Shown one piece after another: positions 26,133-34,230 of a stretch of 64,000 nucleotides of DNA. The notes below the pieces were generated by a model. The model ran no database searches. It saw nothing but the letters and a program-made list of their open reading frames with translations, and was not told where the DNA came from. The DNA comes from Isosphaeraceae bacterium EP7 (GTDB taxonomy: Bacteria; Planctomycetota; Planctomycetia; Isosphaerales; Isosphaeraceae): positions 868,001 to 932,000 of the forward strand of contig CP151667.1 in assembly GCA_038400315.1 (NCBI GenBank), given 5' to 3'. How positions within the stretch are numbered: the stretch's first letter is position 1; every line of letters begins with the position of its first letter. Position numbers and translations under genes: made by a program.

Positions 26133-27545
26133 TCAGGCGAAGAGGCCCCGGATGGGCTCGCCCTCGGCGAGCCTGTAAGGGCGGCCGGTGGCGTCCTTGA
26201 TTTCCTGGGTGTGGTCGAGGCCGAACCTCCAGAAGATCGTGGCGGCCAGGTCGGCGGGCGTCACCCCGTCGGTCGCGGGGAAGGCGCCAATTTTGTCGCT
26301 GGCTCCGTAGACCGAGCCCCCCTTCACGCCGCCGCCGGCCATCACGACGCTGTAGCAGTCGGGCCAGTGGTCGCGGCCGGCGTCCTTGTTGATCCGAGGG
26401 GTCCGGCCGAACTCTCCAAGCGCGACGACGAGCGTCGATTCGAGCAGTCCCCGGGCGTCGAGGTCGTCCACCAAGGCCGAGAACGCGCGGTCGGCGGGCG
26501 GCAGCAGATGGTTCTTGTGCTGCTGGAAGTTCTGGGAGTGGGCGTCCCAGTTCTGTCCCTGCTGCTGATAGTCGTAGACGCTGACGAACGGCACGCCCGC
26601 CTCGACGAGTCGCCGCGCGAGCAGCAGGTTCTGGCCGCGCATCAACCGGCCCGCCGCGTGCCAGGCGCCGTTATTCTCGGGCACGCCCCGGTCATCACCT
26701 CGTGGCGGATCGGGTAGCCCTCGGCCGTAGCGGTCCCTTACCCTCGGGTCTTCCCCGCTCAGGTCGACCGCCGCCCGGACCGCCTCGCTGTCGAGCAGGG
26801 CGAATGCCCGCTCGTAATACGGACGGAACGACTCGGCCGCGGCGCCGGGGACCGTCGTCGCCAGGTGCCCCAGCAGGGCCCGTCGACGCTCGAACCTCGG
26901 CCCACGGATCCCTTCCGGCAGGCCCAACAACTCGGCCCGATACGACTGGCTGGCGAGGTCCGACTCGACCAGGAGCGGGTCGTAACCGGGGCCCAGGAAC
27001 CCGCCCGACTGGCCCGGCACGGTCACGACGTTGCGGATTCGATAGGGGAGCGACGCATGGGCCAGTGGCAAGCCTCTCGCCTTCCATGCGTGCGAAAGCG
27101 TCGCCCCGTGAGACGGGAACGAGACCGGCACCTCGGAGAAATTCTCGCGATCTCCGCCCGGTGGGAGCCTGCCGGTCAGAGTCTCGGTGCAGGCCGAGTC
27201 GTGGTTGCGCATCGCATGGTGCATGCTCCTGACGATGGCGACCTTGTGCATCACGCGGGCCGTCAGCGGCAGATGCTCGCAGATGGAGATGCCCGGCACG
27301 CTGGTGGAGATCGCCTTGAATTCGCCGCGAATTTCCGCGGGTGCATCCGGCTTGGGATCCCACGAGTCGAGATGGCTGGGCCCGCCGTAATAGAAGACCA
27401 TGATGCAGGATCGGATCGAGGGCAATCCCGTGGGCACGCCCGTCCCCACGCTTGCGGCCCGGGCATTGAGCAGGCCGGGCAGGCCGAGCCCCAGGGAGCC
27501 GAGTCCTCCGCCCAGCAGCAGCGATCGACGCGTGGTATCGAGCAT
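26133..27545 (-). CDS. DUF1501 family protein, Tat-exported
   Basis: A 470-residue protein. The start is set at ATG 27545, giving M-L-D-T-T-R-R-S-L-L-L-G-G-G, a twin-arginine signal, and AGAGG 10 bases upstream. DUF1501 belongs to the alkaline-phosphatase/sulfatase-like superfamily. Visible conserved parts are F-Y-Y-G-G-P-S-H-L-D-S-W-D-P-K-P, H-H-A-M-R-N-H-D-S-A, L-V-V-A-L-G-E-F-G-R-T-P-R-I and G-R-D-H-W-P. The histidines and acidic residues are likely metal ligands. DUF1501 genes are very abundant in planctomycetes, usually paired with DUF1800 or DUF1553 genes. Here no partner is present. Substrate unknown. Confidence 0.92.
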   Translation of the reverse strand: MLDTTRRSLLLGGGLGSLGLGLPGLLNARAASVGTGVPTGLPSIRSCIMVFYYGGPSHLDSWDPKPDAPAEIRGEFKAISTSVPGISICEHLPLTARVMHKVAIVRSMHHAMRNHDSACTETLTGRLPPGGDRENFSEVPVSFPSHGATLSHAWKARGLPLAHASLPYRIRNVVTVPGQSGGFLGPGYDPLLVESDLASQSYRAELLGLPEGIRGPRFERRRALLGHLATTVPGAAAESFRPYYERAFALLDSEAVRAAVDLSGEDPRVRDRYGRGLPDPPRGDDRGVPENNGAWHAAGRLMRGQNLLLARRLVEAGVPFVSVYDYQQQGQNWDAHSQNFQQHKNHLLPPADRAFSALVDDLDARGLLESTLVVALGEFGRTPRINKDAGRDHWPDCYSVVMAGGGVKGGSVYGASDKIGAFPATDGVTPADLAATIFWRFGLDHTQEIKDATGRPYRLAEGEPIRGLFA

Positions 27546-27786
27546 CGGGCGCCTCTGTGAGCGATTGGCCGTCGATTCTCCAACAAAAGTCCAAGATCGA
27601 ATTGAATCGATTCGACCGCGGGCTGTCAACCGCCGCGCGGACTTCGCGGTTTCCCTCGGGCGATGGCATCTCTGCCGAGGGGGGTGACGTCCCGCTACAA
27701 TGAGCCATCCCGACGCCTCGTCCGGCGACCTCTGGGCGTCGCGGCGAATTTTGAAGCCGAGGATTCAAGGGACGGGCTAGGACGGC

Positions 27787-30366
27787 ATGGCGAAGACCCG
27801 GGATGACCAACCCTCGACGCGGCACCCGGCACTCTCCGGGGTGGTGCGGGCCTGGTTCGAGGCCTCGTTCCCCGGCGGGCCGACGCCGGCGCAGGAACTC
27901 GCGTGGCCGGTGATCTCGGCGGGCGAGAATGCGTTGCTCGTCTCGCCCACAGGTACTGGCAAGACCCTGGCCGCCTTCCTGGCGATCCTCGATCGGCTGG
28001 CCGCAGAGCATGCCGCGGGCACTCTGGGGCCGGGCCTCCGTTGCGTCTATCTCTCGCCGCTTCGTAGCCTGAGCTATGACATCGAGCGGAACCTCTCACT
28101 CCCGCTGGAAGGAATCCGGGCGGCGATGGGCCTGGAAGCGAGTCCGATCACCGTTGGGGTGCGTACCGGCGACACGTCCGCGTATCAACGGGCCAGGCTT
28201 CGCGACAAGCCGCCGCACATCCTGATTACCACCCCCGAGAGCCTGTCTCTGCTGCTCAGCCAGTCGAGCTGGCACGGCCGATGGGGGCCAGTAGAGCACC
28301 TGATCGTCGACGAGGTCCATTCGCTGGTCCCGACGAAGCGCGGGGCCGATCTGTCCGTGTCGCTGGAACGGTTGGCGGCCCTGGCCAGGCACGACCCTTG
28401 CCGGATCGGCCTCTCGGCGACCTGCAATCCGGCCGGCCCGGTGGCCCATTTCCTGGTCGGGCCGACGCGCACGTGTCACGTTCTGGAGGCTCCCCTGCCG
28501 GTCGGATCGCCGCCGCTCCAGGTCGAGGTGGAGTCGTTGATGGAGGCCGATGAAGGGCCGCATCGGGGGCTCTCGTATCGGCGATTGCTCAGGCGACTGG
28601 GCCGGGCGGTCGGTGAGAACCGGACGACGGTGGTCTTCGCGAATACGCGCGCGTTCACCGAGAAGATCACCCGCGACCTGAGGCAGGTCACAGCCGGGGG
28701 TGACGAGACGATCGCGGCGCATCACTCGGCCCTCGATGCCAGGCGTCGGCGAGAGGTCGAGGCTGCGCTGAAGGCGGGCGATCTCCGAGCGGTGGTCACC
28801 AGCACCAGCCTGGAGCTGGGCGTGGACATCGGCACGGCCGACCTGGCGGTGCAGATCGGCCTGCCGGGGAGCGTCTCGCGCTGCCTCCAACGCATGGGCC
28901 GGGCCGGCCATTCGGTGGACGTCCCGACTCGCGGCTTGCTGCTCGCGGCGACGCCCGCCGAACTGGCCGGCGGGGTCGTCACGGCCGAAGGAGCCCGGGC
29001 CGGTCGGGTCGAGCCGCTCGCGGCGATCCGGGCGCCCCTGGACGTGCTCTGCCAGCAACTGATCGGGATGTCCTGTGCCGGCGAGTGCTCGCCCGACTCC
29101 GCATTCGAACTCATCCGACGGGCCGGGCCGATGGCCGACCTGACGAGGCGGGATTTCGATGACTGCCTGGCCTTCCTCGCCGGCGAGCTGGCCGCGCCGC
29201 CGGGTGCCTACGAGCCCGAGCCGGGCGCGACGCCGCGCTGGACGGCCCCGCGAATCTGGAAGAAGGGAGACTCGTTCGGCGTTCGGAACGGCCGGATCCC
29301 TCGCTGGTTCCGGACGAACGTCGGCACGATCTGCTCGGAGGAATCGGTGCGAGTCGTGGTGGACGGGCTGGAGATCGGCACGCTGGAAGGGGCCTACGCC
29401 GAGCGACTTCAGGTGGGTGATCGGTTCGTGCTCGACGGCCGTGCGCTAGAATATCGAGGGGTCGAGGGGAACGTGGTCCGGGCGAAGCTGGCAGGAGGCG
29501 AGGCCGACCTGCCGCGCTGGTCGAGCGATCGTCAGGGCCTTTCGGCGGAGCTGGCGCTCGACCTCGGCCGCTTCCGACAGCGAGCCGCGGACTTGCTGGC
29601 GGACGGGCCGTCGACGATGCGGGCCTGGCTCGTCGACGAGCACGACCTTGACCCTTCGGCCGCCGCCGTTCTGGTCGAGCTGTTCCGGGCGCAGGAGGCG
29701 TTCAGCGAGATCCCGAGGGCCGACGTCCTGCTCGTCGAGGAGTCTCCCAGGGTCGATGAGCCGGGGGTCGCCTATACCTTCCATGCGCCGCTCGGACGCT
29801 CGGCGTGCGAGGCGCTCGGCCGTGCGACCGCCGCCAGGCTGGGGAAGCGGTTCGGGCGCGACCTCGGCCTGGTCGTCGCCGATCTCGGCTGGTCGATCCT
29901 GACGCCCGAGGGGAGCTCTCTTGAGCCGGAGGAGGTTGCTCCGTTAGTCAGCCTTGAAGGGCTGGAAGCGGACATCCTGGAAGGGCTCGACCGCGGCGAG
30001 CTGCTTGCAAAGCGGTTCCGCCACGTCGCGACGATCGCGCTGATGGTCCTGCGCAATCCAGAAGGGGGCCGCCTCAAGGTCGGCGGCCTGAACTGGGTGA
30101 GCACGAGACTCTATCCGCTGGTGAAGGCGGCCTGTCCCGATCACCCGCTGCTGCGCGAGACCAGGCGGGAAGTGCTCGAGAATTTGCTCGACGTGCCGGG
30201 CGCCCGTGCCTGGCTTGCGACGGGCCCCGCCGTCCGGATGCGGAGGCTCGACGCCGCCTCGCCGTTCGCCTGGGCATGGGTCGACCCGGCCGGCGCCGAG
30301 CCTCTTCGATTCGAGGATCCTGAAGACGCGCTGAAGCGGCTGCACGCCCGGCTGGTAGGACCTTGA
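27787..30366 (+). CDS. Lhr-like (ligase-associated type) DEXH-box helicase
   Basis: An 859-residue superfamily 2 helicase. Motif I is S-P-T-G-T-G-K-T (about residue 58), motif II D-E-V-H (about 177), motif III S-A-T, and motif VI Q-R-M-G-R-A-G-H-S (about 368). An Lhr-type winged-helix and C-terminal region follows (W-K-K-G-D-S-F-G-V-R-N-G-R-I-P-R is characteristic). The length of about 860 fits the ligase-associated DNA-damage-response subgroup rather than full-length Lhr of about 1,500. The following phosphoesterase gene overlaps by 4 nt, the usual order of that subgroup. The ATP-dependent ligase and exonuclease partners are not in the window. Confidence 0.93.
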   Translation: MAKTRDDQPSTRHPALSGVVRAWFEASFPGGPTPAQELAWPVISAGENALLVSPTGTGKTLAAFLAILDRLAAEHAAGTLGPGLRCVYLSPLRSLSYDIERNLSLPLEGIRAAMGLEASPITVGVRTGDTSAYQRARLRDKPPHILITTPESLSLLLSQSSWHGRWGPVEHLIVDEVHSLVPTKRGADLSVSLERLAALARHDPCRIGLSATCNPAGPVAHFLVGPTRTCHVLEAPLPVGSPPLQVEVESLMEADEGPHRGLSYRRLLRRLGRAVGENRTTVVFANTRAFTEKITRDLRQVTAGGDETIAAHHSALDARRRREVEAALKAGDLRAVVTSTSLELGVDIGTADLAVQIGLPGSVSRCLQRMGRAGHSVDVPTRGLLLAATPAELAGGVVTAEGARAGRVEPLAAIRAPLDVLCQQLIGMSCAGECSPDSAFELIRRAGPMADLTRRDFDDCLAFLAGELAAPPGAYEPEPGATPRWTAPRIWKKGDSFGVRNGRIPRWFRTNVGTICSEESVRVVVDGLEIGTLEGAYAERLQVGDRFVLDGRALEYRGVEGNVVRAKLAGGEADLPRWSSDRQGLSAELALDLGRFRQRAADLLADGPSTMRAWLVDEHDLDPSAAAVLVELFRAQEAFSEIPRADVLLVEESPRVDEPGVAYTFHAPLGRSACEALGRATAARLGKRFGRDLGLVVADLGWSILTPEGSSLEPEEVAPLVSLEGLEADILEGLDRGELLAKRFRHVATIALMVLRNPEGGRLKVGGLNWVSTRLYPLVKAACPDHPLLRETRREVLENLLDVPGARAWLATGPAVRMRRLDAASPFAWAWVDPAGAEPLRFEDPEDALKRLHARLVGP

Positions 30367-31016
30367 TCGCCGGCCCCGGCGGTTGGTTCCTGAGTCCAGA
30401 AGGGGCCGCCGTCCACCCGGGCGAGTCGGTCGCGGTGATCGCCGATGTGCACCTGGGCTACGAATGGGCCCGGGCCGCCGGTGGCGACATCGTCCCCGCG
30501 CACTCGCTGGCCGAGACCTTGGATCGGTTGGAAAGGCTCCTCGATCGCGTCTCGATCCGCCGCCTGGTCGTCGCCGGCGACCTGGTCGAGCGTCCCACCC
30601 CCTGCCCGCGGACCTGGGTCGACTTGCATCGCCTGAAGGAATGGCTGGGCGAGAAGGGTGTCGAATTGATCGCGTTGCGCGGGAACCATGACCCGCCCTC
30701 GAAGCCGCCGCTCCCGTTGAGCCTGGCCGTCGACGGCTGGACGATCGGCCATGGCCATCGGCCGATCCGCGGCGCCCGGTCAATCTCCGGTCACCACCAC
30801 CCAATCCTGCGTGCATCGGGCGTGTCGGCCCCCTGCTTCCTCGTCGGCCCGAGCCGGATCGTCCTGCCAGCCTTCTCGCCCAACGCCGCCGGCCTGAACG
30901 TCCTGGGGGAAGTGCCGGCCGCCTGGCTGGAGCCTGATCTACGCTGTATCGCCGGATTGGGTCGGACGGTGCTCGACTTCGGCCCGCTCGCCGCCCTCCG
31001 CGGCCGGCCCGCCTGA
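30363..31016 (+). CDS. pdeM: PdeM-like metallophosphoesterase (ligase-associated DNA damage response)
   Basis: A 217-residue calcineurin-like phosphoesterase starting with TTG 30363, overlapping the helicase stop (TTGA). All metal-binding motifs are visible: I-A-D-V-H-L-G-Y (D-x-H), V-A-G-D-L-V-E (G-D), R-G-N-H-D (G-N-H-D), and S-G-H-H-H-P (G-H-x-H). PdeM homologues accompany the Lhr-like helicase, a DNA ligase and an exonuclease in a bacterial DNA-repair set. Translational coupling here supports a joint role. A DNA end or phosphodiester intermediate is the expected substrate. Confidence 0.88.
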   Translation: MIAGPGGWFLSPEGAAVHPGESVAVIADVHLGYEWARAAGGDIVPAHSLAETLDRLERLLDRVSIRRLVVAGDLVERPTPCPRTWVDLHRLKEWLGEKGVELIALRGNHDPPSKPPLPLSLAVDGWTIGHGHRPIRGARSISGHHHPILRASGVSAPCFLVGPSRIVLPAFSPNAAGLNVLGEVPAAWLEPDLRCIAGLGRTVLDFGPLAALRGRPA

Positions 31017-31218
31017 GGCCGAGAACAGCGATTCAGTCGCATCTGGGTCTGACCCGATCTCTGTTCGCGATCGCGACAACCTCGCGTATCTGAATAGTTT
31101 CGTTGATCGAGATGGTCGCCATGGACCGTTGTTCATTGGATGAAATTGAGACGTTCCATTGCGAGTGATCGTTGTCCGTTTTTGGAATCGATTGTCCAAA
31201 TCATCCTGGTGAATCGTC

Positions 31219-31248
31219 TTGACCTTGGTGGGCGTCCGGGCCTAGATT
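31219..31248 (+). promoter_or_regulatory. Putative promoter of leader copy A
   Basis: TTGACC at 31219-31224 and TAGATT at 31243-31248 (18-bp spacer) sit at the same place as TTGACC/AAGATT in copy B. Copy A has the better -10 hexamer. Confidence 0.45.
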
Positions 31249-31274
31249 GTGCACTCTTCCACTCATCTCGCAGT

Positions 31275-31322
31275 AAGCCAGCCGATCCCTCTTCCTCCCT
31301 AGGGGGACTCGGCTGCGGGCTT
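31275..31322 (+). ncRNA. Conserved leader hairpin, copy A
   Basis: AAGCC-AGCCGA at 31275-31285 pairs with TCGGCT-GCG-GGCTT at 31309-31322 with a 3-nt bulge; TCCC/GGGA may extend it inwards. The last A-T pair of the inner arm is G-C in copy B, a compensatory change. A second hairpin with arms GCGAGC/GCTCGT follows near 31358-31376. Confidence 0.6.
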
Positions 31323-31535
31323 CTTTCGATGTCACGCGAATTCCAGAAAATTTCCCGCGAGCGTGTCCGCTCGTGCCTGGGTTACACGTTACGTCTCTCA
31401 GAAGCCTGGTTCCTACGATCGCTCCTCCTAATCCGTTGAGTGGGTGTCTGGTCTCGGCCAGGGATCGCTTGCTCATTCCCAAAGGCTATTCCAGTCCGGG
31501 TCGCGTCATTGCTTGCGCTCTGGGGAGTTCGTCGT

Positions 31536-31685
31536 ATCAATCTGCATCTCAGTTCGAGAAAAGCCGGATTCACCCCGATCCCTCTGCCGGAGGACTTCTC
31601 CATCATCGACGAACTGTCGCCCTCCGCGTCAGGACGCCCTGAGTCGGATGTATCCATCGCGCGTGAGTGTGTGGATATTCGCTAG
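31536..31685 (+). pseudogene. Decayed 5' end of a DUF1559 gene
   Basis: In copy A the sequence matching the start of the intact DUF1559 gene reads ATC instead of ATG at 31536-31538. The following frame keeps N-L-H-x-x-S-R-K-A-G-F-T, but the L-I-E-L-L-V-V-I-S-I-I of the pilin-like segment has become P-I-P-L-P-E-D-F-S-I-I. The frame then runs to a stop at 31685 with no further DUF1559 similarity. Both the initiation codon and the membrane/processing signal are therefore lost. It is a remnant left by duplication or truncated insertion, not an expressed gene. Confidence 0.75.
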
Positions 31686-31836
31686 CATCGGTTGCGATCG
31701 ACTTTGCGAATTCTTTCGTTGATCGAGATGGTCATCATGATGCGTGAGTGGGACTCACAAATCTCGGCTTTTGGTGCTCGATCAATGAGACATGAGGTTC
31801 ATACACCACACGAGGCAAAACCTCTCAGAAATTGTC

Positions 31837-31866
31837 TTGACCGCGTCGTGCATCGGGGTCAAGATT
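31837..31866 (+). promoter_or_regulatory. Putative promoter of leader copy B
   Basis: TTGACC at 31837-31842 is followed after 18 bp by AAGATT at 31861-31866, the counterpart of copy A. The -35 box is preserved in both copies, while the -10 is weaker here. Start of transcription would be near 31873. Confidence 0.4.
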
Positions 31867-31892
31867 GTGAGTCATCCCTCTCATCTTGTGGT

Positions 31893-31940
31893 AAGCCAGC
31901 CGGTGTCTCTTCCTCACGTAGAGCGCCCGGCTGCTGGCTT
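31893..31940 (+). ncRNA. Conserved leader hairpin, copy B
   Basis: AAGCC-AGCCGG at 31893-31903 pairs with CCGGCT-GCT-GGCTT at 31927-31940, keeping the 3-nt bulge of copy A; CTCT/AGAG can extend it. The loop sequences differ between copies while the stem is kept. A second hairpin GCGAGC/GCTCGC follows at about 31975-31993. It could be a regulatory 5' UTR element or an attenuator. Confidence 0.6.
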
Positions 31941-32177
31941 CTTAAGACGTTACGCTAAATTCAGGAAATTTCCCGCGAGCCTGTTCGCTCGCGCCTGTCT
32001 TTCGCGTCTTGTTTCCTAGAAGTCACGTTCCTTCGATCGCTCGTCCTAATCCGTTCTGTGGGTGTCTGGATTCGTCCAGGGATCGACTGCTCATCCCCGA
32101 AGGCCCTTCCGGCCCGGGTCGCGTCATTGGATGCGCGGTCCGCTGTCGTCTTTCTCGTTTTTCGCGGAGTTCGTCGT

Positions 32178-33311
32178 ATGAATCTGCATCGCGGTTCGAG
32201 AAAAGCTGGTTTCACCCTGATCGAGCTGCTGGTGGTCATCTCGATCATCGCAGTGCTGATCGCCCTGCTGCTGCCCGCCGTTCAGTCGGCACGCGAGGCT
32301 GCCCGACGCATCCAGTGCGTCAATAACATGAAGCAAATCGGCCTGGCAATGCACAATTACCAGGACACCTATGGCTCGTTCCCCACCGGCGGGATCACGG
32401 CCCAGGCGACCATGGACCAGGGTGCCTGGAATGGTCGTGCCAATCTGCTCTCGTGGCGGGCGATGATCCTGCCGCAGATGGAGCAGAGCAATATCTTCAA
32501 CAACATCAACTTGATGGTTGAATCGTCCGGCGGCGGTGCCGACGGCGGGTCGTTCTACACGATCTGGATGACGGCGGTGAACGCCTTCCTTTGCCCCTCA
32601 GACGGCACCAACGGCAACGGCTTCCTGCCGCTGGGCTCCGGCGCCAATCCCGCCGGCCAGTCGGCCGCCGCGACTCCCCCGGCCAATCCGCTGACCGGTG
32701 CCGCGACCCTCGTCGTTCCCGTCTCGAATTATGGCGGCAGCTTCGGCGACAACTACTGCGGCGGCCCGCTCAACGGCGGCCTGCCCTGGGAAACCGATCC
32801 CAACGCCACCACCCTTCCCGCCGGCATCGCTCGTATCGGCTGGCACGGCTTCTGGGGCACGAAGTACGGCCCTGCCTTCGCCACGACCGGCGGCACGATG
32901 CGTGGTGTGTTCGACTACCGCACCATGCAGACCGCGACGATCAACAGCTTCACCGACGGCACCAGCAACACCATCATGGTCGGCGAAGTCCTTCCGGTCG
33001 CCGCCGCCGACAACAATCTGTGGCACTTCAACGGTGGACTCGCCGGTACCACCGTCCCGCTCGGTTGGAACGCCAATACGGTCCCGGCCACGGCCGCAAA
33101 TTGCGCCTTCAACTGGCAGGGTGCGTCCGCGCCGGTCGGTTGCCGCTACTCGGCCGCGGCGAAGGGCTTCATCAGCCGCCACCCCGGCGGCGGTAACTTC
33201 ATCTTCGGTGACGGCTCGGTCAAGTTCCTGAAGAACACGATCAGCATGCCGACGTACTGTGCCCTCGCCAGCCGCAATGGCGGCGAGGTCGTCAGCTCCG
33301 ACGCTTACTGA
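32178..33311 (+). CDS. DUF1559 domain protein with type IV pilin-like N-terminus
   Basis: A 377-residue protein. The start ATG 32178 has GGAG upstream and gives a short basic leader (M-N-L-H-R-G-S-R-K-A-G) followed by the prepilin motif F-T-L-I-E. Cleavage is expected after G11, with the conserved Glu at +5 (E16), then a hydrophobic helix to about residue 36. The DUF1559 body has N-N-M-K-Q-I-G-L-A-M-H-N-Y, F-L-C-P-S-D, the D-G-T-S-N-T-I-M-V-G-E block and the C-terminal F-G-D-G-S-V-K-F-L. DUF1559 proteins are pseudopilin-like, massively expanded in planctomycetes, and of unknown function. A small lipoprotein gene follows, the common pairing. Confidence 0.95.
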   Translation: MNLHRGSRKAGFTLIELLVVISIIAVLIALLLPAVQSAREAARRIQCVNNMKQIGLAMHNYQDTYGSFPTGGITAQATMDQGAWNGRANLLSWRAMILPQMEQSNIFNNINLMVESSGGGADGGSFYTIWMTAVNAFLCPSDGTNGNGFLPLGSGANPAGQSAAATPPANPLTGAATLVVPVSNYGGSFGDNYCGGPLNGGLPWETDPNATTLPAGIARIGWHGFWGTKYGPAFATTGGTMRGVFDYRTMQTATINSFTDGTSNTIMVGEVLPVAAADNNLWHFNGGLAGTTVPLGWNANTVPATAANCAFNWQGASAPVGCRYSAAAKGFISRHPGGGNFIFGDGSVKFLKNTISMPTYCALASRNGGEVVSSDAY

Positions 33312-33339
33312 GGTCGAGACCCCGCCGTCCGCTCATTTC

Positions 33340-33388
33340 CGCCCCGTTCCCGTCGGGCCGATTCATCGGCCCGACGGAGCGGGGCGGG
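33340..33388 (+). promoter_or_regulatory. Intergenic hairpin between DUF1559 and lipoprotein genes
   Basis: A perfect 12-bp inner stem (CGTCGGGCCGAT / ATCGGCCCGACG, 2-nt loop) at 33351-33376 is extended by outer arms CGCCCCG/CGGGGCG. There is no U-tract, so partial termination or mRNA stabilisation that sets DUF1559:lipoprotein ratios is more likely than full termination. Confidence 0.55.
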
Positions 33389-33496
33389 TCCGTTCGACGC
33401 GGTGGCAGGCAACCGCACGCCGATTTTTCCGGATCTGAACCCCTGCCCGACCTCCCCGACCTCGCCACTACTAAGTTCCAGGACGAGCGAACAGCC

Positions 33497-33973
33497 ATGA
33501 ATAAATCCATCGCTACACTGGTCGCGTCTTGCTCCCTCGTTGCCGCCACCTTGATCTCGCTGCCCGGCTGCGGTGATGACGGATTCGGCAAGCGTTATCC
33601 GGTCTCCGGCAAGATTACCTACAAGGGTGAAGCGGTCTCGAAAGGGAATATTAACTTCCTCCCCCTCGACAATACGACCGGTCGGGCCGCACAGAGCGAG
33701 ATCACCGATGGCTCCTATAGCCTGACGACCGCCTCTCCCAACGACGGTGCACTGCCGGGTAAGTACAAGGTGACCATCATCTCCGTCGAAGCGGATTACA
33801 GCAAAGTGATGGCCAACGCCAAGGGCGGAGCAGGTCGGCAGGAAGACGTCTACAAGGCGAACAAGTCCGCGAAGAAGCTCGTTCCCTCCAAGTATTCCAT
33901 CTTCCAGACCACGCCTCTCGAAGAGACCGTGAAGGAAGAGTCGAACACAATTAACTTCGACCTGACTGACTGA
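33497..33973 (+). CDS. Small lipoprotein with transthyretin/carboxypeptidase-regulatory-like fold
   Basis: A 158-residue protein with a lipoprotein signal. The lipobox L-P-G-C places the acylated Cys at about residue 25. The mature part has the short beta-sandwich pattern P-V-S-G-K-I-T-Y-K-G-E-A-V, G-N-I-N-F-L-P-L, then T-D-G-S-Y-S-L, P-G-K-Y-K-V-T-I and a terminal I-N-F-D-L. Planctomycete genomes contain many such genes immediately downstream of DUF1559 genes, so the two products probably work together at the cell envelope. Function is unknown. It ends at a strong terminator. Confidence 0.8.
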   Translation: MNKSIATLVASCSLVAATLISLPGCGDDGFGKRYPVSGKITYKGEAVSKGNINFLPLDNTTGRAAQSEITDGSYSLTTASPNDGALPGKYKVTIISVEADYSKVMANAKGGAGRQEDVYKANKSAKKLVPSKYSIFQTTPLEETVKEESNTINFDLTD

Positions 33974-33998
33974 GCACGGCTGACTCGGAAATGACCTC

Positions 33999-34052
33999 AA
34001 CGACCGATCCCACCTCGCCCAGGGCGAGACGCGGATCGGTCGTTCCTTTTTT
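33999..34052 (+). terminator. Intrinsic terminator of the DUF1559-lipoprotein unit
   Basis: A 12-bp perfect stem (AACGACCGATCC / GGATCGGTCGTT) encloses a second small stem (CTCGCCC/GGGCGAG) and is followed by CCTTTTTT. This is one of the clearest rho-independent terminators in the window. Confidence 0.9.
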
Positions 34053-34162
34053 AGGTCTGGCCGTCTTGTCTGCTATCGGGTTGAGTCGGCTGACGTACGC
34101 GGGCCGACGCATGGCAGCGAAAGCCATCGATCCGCTTCAGCCGTCATCCCCTGAGTCAACGA

Positions 34163-34199
34163 AATACGGCGGCCCCCATTTGGAGAGGGCCGCCGTATT
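34163..34199 (-). terminator. Hairpin terminator of the YTV-repeat gene
   Basis: A 13-bp perfect inverted repeat AATACGGCGGCCC / GGGCCGCCGTATT with an 11-nt loop lies 32 bp after the minus-strand stop. Read on the minus strand it ends in ...TATTTC, a short U-tract. Confidence 0.7.
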
Positions 34200-34230
34200 G
34201 GGGTCTGAATTCGTCCGACTTCGCCCGGGC

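Larger units (their letters stand above)
31092..31625 (+). repeat. Leader/promoter duplication, copy A (decayed)
   Basis: Bases 31092-31625 align along their whole length with 31708-32267. Shared blocks include TTTCGTTGATCGAGATGGTC, TCTTGACC, AAGCCAGCCG, TTTCCCGCGAGC and CCTAATCCGTT, then CCAGGGATCG and TTCGTCGTAT. Copy A contains promoter-like elements, two hairpins and the remnant of a DUF1559 start. Both copies lie in a 1.16-kb stretch without another gene. Confidence 0.8.
31708..32267 (+). repeat. Leader/promoter duplication, copy B (functional, upstream of DUF1559 gene)
   Basis: This is the downstream copy of the 0.55-kb duplication. It starts with CTTTCGTTGATCGAGATGGTC and runs into the intact DUF1559 start codon at 32178 and its pilin-like N-terminus. 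It contains a 20-bp-class insertion relative to copy A just before the ribosome site (around 32130-32165). From the putative promoter the transcribed leader would be about 300 nt. Confidence 0.8.

Noticed and set aside
31440-31685. A short gene starting at GTG/TTG codons upstream of the decayed DUF1559 start
   Set aside because: The first 30 codons are the leader region, which reads openly in copy B too without being a protein. The start codon in the true position is lost, so it was called a pseudogene.
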